The position numbers were made by a program, and so were the translations under genes. 64,000 bases of DNA from Deinococcus aetherius (GTDB lineage: Bacteria; Deinococcota; Deinococci; Deinococcales; Deinococcaceae), in the NCBI RefSeq assembly GCF_025997855.1, contig NZ_AP026560.1, positions 2,429,001 through 2,493,000 of the forward strand, in the 5' to 3' direction. The notes under the pieces are model-generated. The model was not told the origin of the DNA and made no database searches. It was given only the letters and a program-made list of their open reading frames with translations. Shown here piece by piece: positions 57,401 through 64,000 of the stretch (position 1 is its first letter; each line of letters starts with the position of its first letter).

Positions 57401-58254
57401 CCCCGTGAGCTTAGGGTGTAGAAGCTGGCGCTGGCCTGCCCCCCCGGGCCCAGCGCGAAGTGCAGCAAGACCGCCTGCCACGCTCCCGCCTTCGGGCCGA
57501 GGGTGAGGACGCCGACTCCCTGCGTCGTGCGGGCGGTCAGGTAGGCGGCGTCCCCCTCGTCCGCCACGTGCAGCACCCGCCACTCCTGCCGTTCCAGTTG
57601 TGGCCGGAAATGGGCGAGGAGATCAGGCTGCCCCGCCACGTCCTCGGGTGGCACCAGGATGACCCGCTCGCTGCGCTCGGCCTCGCCGCCGCCCCCGCCC
57701 TGCATCTGCACCCGCCACCCCTGGGGCGCGGTGAGGGTGGGGAGGGGGAGGTCGTGCATCCGGTGAAAGTGCGAGTGAGGGCTTTGCCCCAGCATATGCT
57801 GCACCTGTTCCGGCTCCACGTCCTGCACGTTCAGCGAGATCTGGGTCACCCCGCCCTCACCCCGGGCCTGGAGCATGACCGTCCGCTCCTGCCCGGCGTG
57901 GACGCCCATCCACTGTCCCGCCTCCGCCTCCACGAACGCCTGCCGCCAGGGCTGCGCCGCCCGCCACCCCTGCCTCTCCAGATGGGCGGTGAGCGCGGCC
58001 ATCACGTCGGGTTGCAGGCCGGGCAAGTCCAGAAAGACGCGCCAGGTGGTCTGTCCGTCCGTCGGCTCTCCGGGGGTCCGGCGAAACGCCACCGACCGCA
58101 CGCCGCCCAGCACCCTGGAGCCTGCGCTGTCCGGCAGCTTCACGGGGAAGTCGGGCGTCAGCGAGCCCGGCGTGATCCCCAGTTGAATCAGATCGCCTTC
58201 CTGACCCAGCGCCCGGCGCAGGAAGTCGGCGTCCAACGTGATTTGTTCGCCCAT
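57397..58254 (-). CDS. Hypothetical protein
   Basis: Unrecognised 285-residue protein without signal peptide or membrane segment. It seems to hold two or three repeats of an alpha/beta unit, each ending in a 'x-x-L-E-R-Q-x-W-R' element (LTAHLERQGWRAAQ at about 85-100, FRPQLERQEWRVLH at about 220-235), with similar strand sequences around (VMLQARGEGGVTQISLNV, YLTARTTQGVGVLTL). This suggests an internal duplication. It overlaps the ICMT-like gene by 4 bases and lies 10 bases after meaB on the same strand. No function can be assigned. Confidence 0.7.
   Translation of the reverse strand: MGEQITLDADFLRRALGQEGDLIQLGITPGSLTPDFPVKLPDSAGSRVLGGVRSVAFRRTPGEPTDGQTTWRVFLDLPGLQPDVMAALTAHLERQGWRAAQPWRQAFVEAEAGQWMGVHAGQERTVMLQARGEGGVTQISLNVQDVEPEQVQHMLGQSPHSHFHRMHDLPLPTLTAPQGWRVQMQGGGGGEAERSERVILVPPEDVAGQPDLLAHFRPQLERQEWRVLHVADEGDAAYLTARTTQGVGVLTLGPKAGAWQAVLLHFALGPGGQASASFYTLSSRG
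57401..57413 (-). promoter_or_regulatory. Internal leaderless promoter of the ICMT-like gene
   Basis: On the minus strand TAAGCT (57413-57408), 7 bases, ATG at 57400. It lies inside the 3' end of the upstream gene. Confidence 0.5.
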
Positions 58255-58263
58255 AGGCTGAGC

Positions 58264-59199
58264 TTACCCCCCCGACAGCAACTCATCGGCGGCAGCATCG
58301 GCGTCGAGTTCGCCCCGCGCCACCCGCGCGTAGAGGTCCCCGCTCAGCTCGCGCGCCCGGCGGAGCACCCGGTCCTGCACCAGGGTCCGCACCTCGAATT
58401 CGGCGCGGCGCTCGCGGCGCTCACCCAGCCCCTCCTCCCCCAGGTGGGCGCGGTGGGCGAGAACTGCCTCCACAACCTCCGCGAGCCCTTCCCCCTGCGA
58501 AGCGACGGTCTTGAGGACGGGAGCGAACCACGTATGTGCGTCGTGCGCGCCGAGGCCCTGCGCGGCCCGCAACTCGCGGACGGTGCGGTCGGCGCCGGGG
58601 AGGTCGGCCTTGTTCACGGCGAGCACGTCGGCGATCTCCATGATGCCCGCCTTGAAGGCCTGCACCCCGTCCCCCCCGGCGGGCGTCAGGACGAGCAGCG
58701 TGTGGTCGCACACGGCGGCCACGTCCACCTCCGACTGGCCCACCCCCACCGTCTCCAGGATCACCCAGTCGAAGCCCGCCCCCTCCAGCAGGGCGAGGAC
58801 GGGCAGGGTGCGGGGCGAGAGGCCGCCGAGCGCCCCCCGGCTGGCGAGCGAGCGCACGAAGACGCCCTCGTCCGCGTGCCAGCGCAGCATCCGGATACGG
58901 TCGCCCAGGATCGCCCCCCCCGAATAGGGGCTGCTGGGGTCCACGGCGAGGACAGCCACCCGCCTGCCCTCACCCCTCAGGTGGGCGATCAGCCCGTCCG
59001 TCAGGGTGCTCTTGCCGCTGCCCGGGCTGCCCGTCACGCCCAGGACGACCGCCCGCCCGGCCCGCTCACGGGCGGCGCGCAGCAGGGGACGGGCGCCCTC
59101 CATCCCGCTCTCGGCGAGGGTGATCGCGCGGGCGAGGGCGCGGGGGTCCCCGGCGCGGAAGCGGTCGAGGAGGGGGACGGGCGGGCCGGGGGCGGTCAA
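58264..59199 (-). CDS. meaB: MeaB/ArgK-type GTPase
   Basis: G3E-family GTPase chaperone that protects and loads methylmalonyl-CoA mutase with its B12 cofactor. From TTG at 59199 the 311-residue protein has Walker A GSPGSGKSTL, the switch block DPSSPYSGGAILGDRIRM, ETVGVGQSEVDV, NKADLPGAD and the C-terminal dimerisation helices. TTG is chosen because AGGTGG precedes it and residues upstream do not resemble the family; the frame is open to 59379. No mutase gene is in the window, although an enoyl-CoA hydratase gene lies 26 kb away. Confidence 0.9.
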   Translation of the reverse strand: MTAPGPPVPLLDRFRAGDPRALARAITLAESGMEGARPLLRAARERAGRAVVLGVTGSPGSGKSTLTDGLIAHLRGEGRRVAVLAVDPSSPYSGGAILGDRIRMLRWHADEGVFVRSLASRGALGGLSPRTLPVLALLEGAGFDWVILETVGVGQSEVDVAAVCDHTLLVLTPAGGDGVQAFKAGIMEIADVLAVNKADLPGADRTVRELRAAQGLGAHDAHTWFAPVLKTVASQGEGLAEVVEAVLAHRAHLGEEGLGERRERRAEFEVRTLVQDRVLRRARELSGDLYARVARGELDADAAADELLSGG

Positions 59200-59278
59200 G
59201 TCATCCCACCTGCCCGTCCACTCCCGAAACGAAGGGCTTTTTGTTTCATCTGCGCCCCAGGCTAGCGTCTTCCGTCCC

Positions 59279-59992
59279 TTAAGGCGCCTGCCCCAGCACG
59301 TCGTCCGCCTCGGTGGCCTCCAGCAGATTTTCCAGGTGGGCGTCGTCGTTGAAGCCCAGCAGGGTGCCGCTGCTTTCACCCAGCAGCACGCGGGTGATCG
59401 AGGTGTTCGTGACGCTGAGCCGGGCCCAGGCGTGGGCGGGCACGCCCCCCAGCGCGAGGCCGACAGCGACCCGCACGACTCCCCCGTGGGTGAAGACGAG
59501 GACCCGGCCCCCCGGGTGCCGCAGCCGCAGGGTCTCGAAGGCGGCGCCGCAGCGGGTGAAGAGGTCCTCCATGCTCTCGCCCCCGGGGCGGCGGGTGCGC
59601 CAGGGGTCGGCGCGCAGGGCGGCCAGGTAGCCGGGGTGCCGCGCCTCGATGTCCGCCACGACCAGGCCGCTCAGCTCCCCAACGTCGATCTCGCGCAGGC
59701 CGGGCTCGGGCTGGACGATGGGGGACCCGGCCAGCCGCTCGGCGACCATCTCGGCTGTCTGCGAGGCGCGGGCGAGGTCGCTGGTGTACACGGCGGCGAA
59801 ACTCTGCCCGGTCAGGCGCTCGGCGAGGCTGGCGGCCTGGAGGACCCCGATGTGGCTGAGAGGCACGTCCGTCTGCCCCTGGTAGCGCCCGTCGGCGTTC
59901 CAGGTGCTCTCGCCGTGGCGGACCACCCAGAACTCGGTGGCCGTCGCCCGCTCGGGCGGCACGAAGCCGAAGGGGGCGCGGCGCCTCGTCAA
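59279..59992 (-). CDS. Histidine phosphatase family protein (phosphoglycerate-mutase-like)
   Basis: Phosphohistidine-dependent phosphatase. The 237-residue protein has the RHGESTWNADGRYQGQTDVPLS signature near 25-46 (catalytic RHG, shown in parts), an Arg-containing REIDVGELSGL block, and the second His in VFTHGGVVRVAVG. It is more like broad phosphatases (PhoE, CobC) than a glycolytic mutase. It overlaps purM by 4 bases at its start and is therefore coupled to it. Confidence 0.92.
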   Translation of the reverse strand: MTRRRAPFGFVPPERATATEFWVVRHGESTWNADGRYQGQTDVPLSHIGVLQAASLAERLTGQSFAAVYTSDLARASQTAEMVAERLAGSPIVQPEPGLREIDVGELSGLVVADIEARHPGYLAALRADPWRTRRPGGESMEDLFTRCGAAFETLRLRHPGGRVLVFTHGGVVRVAVGLALGGVPAHAWARLSVTNTSITRVLLGESSGTLLGFNDDAHLENLLEATEADDVLGQAP

Positions 59993-61077
59993 GGGCTGAC
60001 CCCGCTCACGGCCTCGCCCGGGGTGTTCCCCGCGAAGGTGACCCCCGCGCCCTCCACCATCTCACCGATTACCCAGGGCGTCTCCCCCGCCGCGCGCAGG
60101 GCGGTCAGGGCTGCGGTGACCTCGGCGGCAGGCACCATGAGCAGGAAGCCCACGCCCATGTTCAGCGCCCGGAAGGCCTCCTCGCGGGACACGTTGGCCT
60201 CCCGCACGATCAGCCCGAAGAGGGGCGGCACGGTCCACGACGAGGTCTGCACCTGCATCCCCACCCCGGCGGGGAAGACGCGCGGCGGGTTGTCCACCAG
60301 CCCGCCTCCGGTGATATGCGCCATGCCGTGAATCGTCACATCCGCCCGCCGCAACGCCTCGAAGGCTCCCAGGTAGGCGCGGTGGGGCACGGTGAGAAGG
60401 TCTTCGAGCCGCTCGCCTCCCAGGTCCACCCGGGACTCGCCCCACTCCAACGCGTCCAGCGCCATCCGCGCCAGGCTGTAGCCATTGGTGTGCAGTCCGG
60501 TGCTCGGCAGGGCGATCACCACGTCGCCGGGTTGCAGGGCCGAGCCGTCCACGAGGGCGGCGCGGTCCACCACCCCGACGACCGTGCCCACCACGTCCAG
60601 CTCTCCCTCCACGTACACGCCGGGCATCTCGGCGGTCTCGCCCCCCAATAGGGCGACGCCCAGCGCCTCGCACGCCGCCGCCGCGCCCGTGACGATCTCG
60701 GCGGCGACCCCCGGGCGGAGTTTGCCCATCGCCACGTAGTCGAGGAAGAAGAGGGGCCGCGCCCCCTGCACGAGAATGTCATTCACGCAGTGGTTGACGA
60801 TGTCCGCGCCCAGGCCCGCGAAACGTCCCGTGCGGGCGGCGACCTTCGTCTTCGTGCCCACCCCGTCGGTCGAGGCCACGAGCACGGGCTCGGCCATCCC
60901 CGTGAAGGTGGGGCGGAAGAGGCCGCCAAAACCCCCCAGGCCGCCCAGCACGGCGGGGCCGTGGGTGCGGGCCACCGCCTCCCGCATCAGGGCGACCGCC
61001 TGCCCACCCGCGTCGATGCTCACGCCCGCCCGCTCGTAGGCGGACGCCGCCCCCTCGTCCTTGCTGTCCTGAGTCAT
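59989..61077 (-). CDS. purM: Phosphoribosylformylglycinamidine cyclo-ligase (AIR synthetase)
   Basis: Fifth step of purine synthesis: ATP-dependent closure of FGAM to AIR. The 362-residue protein shows the AIRS blocks: SYERAGVSIDAG-type start (ASAYERAGVSIDAGG), LVASTDGVGTKTKVAA, HCVNDILVQGARPLFFLDY, LLGGETAEMPGVY, GDVVIALPSTGLHTNGYSL, HGMAHITGGGL and the C-terminal MVPAAEV. Length is normal for the family. TAGACT (61121-61116) and a purine-rich GGGGGGAG before the ATG suggest a conventional short leader of about 30 bases, unlike its many leaderless neighbours. Confidence 0.96.
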   Translation of the reverse strand: MTQDSKDEGAASAYERAGVSIDAGGQAVALMREAVARTHGPAVLGGLGGFGGLFRPTFTGMAEPVLVASTDGVGTKTKVAARTGRFAGLGADIVNHCVNDILVQGARPLFFLDYVAMGKLRPGVAAEIVTGAAAACEALGVALLGGETAEMPGVYVEGELDVVGTVVGVVDRAALVDGSALQPGDVVIALPSTGLHTNGYSLARMALDALEWGESRVDLGGERLEDLLTVPHRAYLGAFEALRRADVTIHGMAHITGGGLVDNPPRVFPAGVGMQVQTSSWTVPPLFGLIVREANVSREEAFRALNMGVGFLLMVPAAEVTAALTALRAAGETPWVIGEMVEGAGVTFAGNTPGEAVSGVSP

Positions 61078-61203
61078 GCTCCCCCCACACCCCGCGCCCG
61101 GCAGGTTCGGCAGGCAGTCTAGCGGACGGGGGAGCGGGGCCGGGCGCCTCGCGGCTGCGGTCGCTTAGGGCGGTGCCGAAAGGTTTTCTTTAGGAGAGCA
61201 CCC

Positions 61204-62049
<846 letters not shown>

Positions 62050-62061
62050 GGGGTCAGGGTA
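62050..62061 (-). promoter_or_regulatory. Leaderless promoter of mqnD
   Basis: On the minus strand TACCCT (62061-62056), 6 bases, ATG at 62049. Confidence 0.6.
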
Positions 62062-62106
62062 CGCCCGCTTCTCACCCCGGTCAGCGGTGCGTCACACGCG
62101 CGTGGG

Positions 62107-62118
62107 TAGGCTGGGGCC
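62107..62118 (+). promoter_or_regulatory. Leaderless promoter of the DUF6174 lipoprotein gene
   Basis: TAGGCT at 62107-62112, 6 bases, ATG at 62119. It is divergent from the mqnD promoter 46 bases away. Confidence 0.6.
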
Positions 62119-62670
62119 ATGTTCAAGGCCCTGCCGCCCGTCCTCCTCGCCCTCAGCCTCAGCGCGTGCGTGCCCCCTCAAGCGCAGAATGGCGGCGCCC
62201 GGAACACGGAGGAGACCACCGTGCCCGTCGGCGGCCCGGCCCAGGTGGGACAGTGCGCGCCCGGCTACGTCCGGCCCGACCTCGCGGTGCTGGAACGCGA
62301 CCTTGCCGCCGCCCGGGAGAGGTGGACGGCGGCGGGCGTGCGCGACTACAGCCACGACTTCGCCCAGGTGTCGGCGCCGCTGCGCTTTCCCACCGTGCGC
62401 GTCTCGGTGCGAGGCGGGATGGCGCAGGCCGTGTCCCTCGCCCCCGGGGAGACGGGCGAGCCGAGCCCCCAGGCCCGCGCGACGGTCGAGGACCGTTTCG
62501 CCAACATCGCCCAGGCGCTCGAAGCCCAGCGGGAACAGCCCTGCCCCGCCGTCGAGGTCGAATACGACGGGCGCGACGGCCACCCCACCCGCTTCTACAG
62601 CGGCACCCGCCAGGCGAACGTGGCCGACGGCTGGGGCGAGTGGCGGATCACGAACTTTACCCGGCCCTGA
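62119..62670 (+). CDS. DUF6174-like lipoprotein
   Basis: Exported lipoprotein of unknown role. The 183-residue protein has a lipoprotein signal (PVLLALSLSAC; lipobox LSAC) and a Gly/Pro/Thr linker. A small beta-rich domain follows with the pattern AARERWTAAGVRDYSHDF, VRVSVRGGMAQAVSL, VEVEYDGRDGHPTRFYSG and EWRITNF, which fits the DUF6174 family. One Cys pair (GQCAPG, QPCPAV) could form a disulfide. Divergent from mqnD. Confidence 0.82.
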   Translation: MFKALPPVLLALSLSACVPPQAQNGGARNTEETTVPVGGPAQVGQCAPGYVRPDLAVLERDLAAARERWTAAGVRDYSHDFAQVSAPLRFPTVRVSVRGGMAQAVSLAPGETGEPSPQARATVEDRFANIAQALEAQREQPCPAVEVEYDGRDGHPTRFYSGTRQANVADGWGEWRITNFTRP

Positions 62671-62695
62671 CCCGCCCCGCCCCCGGCCGCCGCGC

Positions 62696-63283
62696 CTACA
62701 GGAGCGCCACGAACCCGGCGGCGAGGAGGAGCATCCCCGTCACGCCCAGCGGCGGGTAGATGTGGTGCCGGGTGAAGAGCCACGCCCCGAGGAGCAGCGC
62801 CACCCCTCCGGGCACCACCCGCCTTCCCACGCCGGGCCACAGGGCGGCGAGGGTCAGCACGCAGGCCGCCAGCAGCCCGAGGTTCCCCACGTCCCCCAGG
62901 GCGTTCTCCTGGCGAAAGAGCGCGGCGACGACGGCGGAGTCCTCGTCCACCCCCAGGCCCACCAGCCGCCCGGTCCCGACCCCCGCGAGCAGGTCCACCG
63001 CCGGGTAGTAGGCGGCGTAGACGAAGGCCCCGCCCCGCGCGAGCCACGCCAGCGGCCCGGGAACGCCTGCGAGCAGCCACCAGACGTTCACCCCGATCAG
63101 CGGAAACAGCGGGATCAGCGCGAGGTGCAGGCTCGTCCAGTGGCGGGCCGTGTCCAGGGTCAGGTCGGCGGGGTGCGTCAGTCCCAACACGGCCATGACG
63201 AGCGGCGCGGCCCCGATGCCGAGGAGGGACCAGGGGGAGGGGTGGAGCGGGCGGGCAGGCGAGACTACGGGGAGAGCTTCCAT
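62696..63283 (-). CDS. Hypothetical multi-helix membrane protein
   Basis: Unrecognised 195-residue integral membrane protein with five hydrophobic segments (SLLGIGAAPLVMAVLGL, LHLALIPLFPLIGVNVWWLLAG, GAFVYAAYYPAVDLLAG, LGLLAACVLTLAAL, VTGMLLLAAGFVALL). Conserved-looking polar residues lie in FRQENALGDVGN and FTRHHIYPP; the two adjacent His could bind metal or heme. No operon partner: ribF lies about 100 bases upstream on the same strand. Confidence 0.72.
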   Translation of the reverse strand: MEALPVVSPARPLHPSPWSLLGIGAAPLVMAVLGLTHPADLTLDTARHWTSLHLALIPLFPLIGVNVWWLLAGVPGPLAWLARGGAFVYAAYYPAVDLLAGVGTGRLVGLGVDEDSAVVAALFRQENALGDVGNLGLLAACVLTLAALWPGVGRRVVPGGVALLLGAWLFTRHHIYPPLGVTGMLLLAAGFVALL

Positions 63284-63379
63284 ACGCGCCCGTCCTTTCG
63301 GGGGAGAGAAGGGATCAGGTCATCCCCCGACCTGCGTGGGGGCCGCCACGAGGAGAACACGTCTTCCCCGGCCCTCCCC

Positions 63380-64000
63380 TCACCGCACGTCCCGCAGCGC
63401 CGCCCGAGCGGCCTCCGCGTCCCGCGCGATCTGGGCTCTCAGCTCGTCGAGGCTGCCGAACTTCTGCTCGCCGCGCAGCCGGGTGAAGAACTTGACCTGC
63501 AGCTCCTCCCCGTACAGGTCGCCCTCGTAGTCGAAGAGGTGGACCTCGAAGCGGCGCCCGGTGCCGTTGACTGTCGGACGAAAACCCACGTTCGCCATTC
63601 CGTGATGCCGCTCCTGGTGGTGCGGCCCGCGCTCGGTGATCGCCACGACCGCGAAGACGCCCAGCGGGAGCGCCTTGCCCTCGGGGACGCGGATGTTGGC
63701 GGTGGGCCAGCCGATGGTGCGCCCCAAGCGGTCCCCCTGCACGACCACCCCCTGCGCGTCGTAGTGGCGCCCGAGGAGGCGCTGCACGCCCTCAACGTCC
63801 CCCGCCTTGAGGAGTTCGCGGATGCGGGTGCTCTTGATGTCGTCGCCGCCGAGCTGGTGCATGGGCAGCGCCACCACCTCGCGCGTCACCTCGCGCAGGT
63901 CCGCCACACCCCCCGCCCGCCCCCGCCCGAAGTGGAAGTCCTCGCCGACCACGATGGCGCGGGGATGCAGGGCCCGCAGGTCGTCCAGAAAGGCCTCCTT
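63380..64000 (-). CDS. ribF: Bifunctional riboflavin kinase/FAD synthetase (5' end outside window)
   Basis: Makes FMN and FAD from riboflavin and ATP. The visible 207 residues run from the end of the nucleotidyltransferase domain (VVGEDFHFGRGRAGG, DDIKSTRIRELL) into the complete riboflavin kinase domain: RLGRTIGWPTANIRVPEG (flavin/ATP loop), GVFAVVAI, GMANVGFRPTVNGTGRRFEVHLFDYEGDLYG (in parts) and the C-terminal helix SLDELRAQIARDAEAARA. The reading frame is open to the right window edge, so the N-terminal 100 or so residues are missing. Confidence 0.95.
   Translation of the reverse strand, partial: KEAFLDDLRALHPRAIVVGEDFHFGRGRAGGVADLREVTREVVALPMHQLGGDDIKSTRIRELLKAGDVEGVQRLLGRHYDAQGVVVQGDRLGRTIGWPTANIRVPEGKALPLGVFAVVAITERGPHHQERHHGMANVGFRPTVNGTGRRFEVHLFDYEGDLYGEELQVKFFTRLRGEQKFGSLDELRAQIARDAEAARAALRDVR

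Overview
The window is about 64 kb of very GC-rich chromosome, with no rRNA operon, CRISPR array, insertion sequence or prophage that I can see. It fits a Deinococcus chromosome well. The order pilQ-aroC-aroK-aroB-aroQ, an S-layer-homology outer-envelope protein with a C-terminal barrel, MqnD of the futalosine menaquinone route, DeoD, RecJ and a bacterial PolX are all consistent with this. So is the very large number of genes whose start codon lies 6-7 bases after a TANNNT -10 hexamer, the arrangement expected for leaderless transcripts. Species cannot be named from the sequence alone.

Layout. 1-9.3 kb: end of a type IV pilus operon (PilP-position protein, PilQ secretin), shikimate-pathway genes aroC, aroK, aroB, aroQ, an esterase, a nuclease-like hypothetical, then rplM-rpsI with a strong terminator. 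9.4-21.7 kb: lipoprotein, NfeD/SPFH membrane pair, ModF-like double ABC ATPase, HAD phosphatase, rplS with a long leader, an alpha-helical protein of unknown function, ilvA behind a probable attenuator, a phosphotransferase-like kinase, a propeller protein and LytM peptidase pair, and der. 21.7-31.2 kb: sugar dehydrogenase, the operon ECF sigma / propeller-type anti-sigma / Met-His-rich thioredoxin / CcdA, a phosphoesterase coupled to a frameshifted low-molecular-weight phosphatase, a VanW protein and a zinc-ribbon-like protein. 31.3-43.5 kb: HD phosphohydrolase, enoyl-CoA hydratase, deoD, the S-layer-type protein, lapA-like and recJ, two tiny unknown genes, a GGDEF protein, a SIS-domain protein, an AraC regulator and an MFS pump. 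43.5-54.7 kb: tRNA-Arg(CCG), a parvulin, trpS with an iron-sulfur cysteine motif, scpA, a shikimate-dehydrogenase-like gene, argC with a Nudix gene, argF, a metallo-beta-lactamase protein, hisJ and polX. 54.7-64 kb: an Fsr-like MFS pump, an orotate-phosphoribosyltransferase-like protein, an isoprenylcysteine-methyltransferase-like protein, meaB, a phosphoglycerate-mutase-like phosphatase with purM, mqnD, a lipoprotein, a membrane protein and the 3' part of ribF.

Functional links. The aro genes make chorismate, the precursor that the MqnD menaquinone route uses. ArgC and ArgF are both arginine-synthesis steps. The sigma/anti-sigma operon places transcription control together with envelope thiol chemistry. 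Several genes look functionally altered: PolX lacks the polymerase aspartates, the low-molecular-weight phosphatase carries one extra base, and the PRTase-like protein has a degenerate PRPP loop. The observations most worth testing are the putative ribosome-mediated attenuator before ilvA, the sigma/thioredoxin operon, and the altered PolX and TrpRS. All promoters, terminators and functions are read by eye from sequence and family knowledge; nothing was searched or computed.
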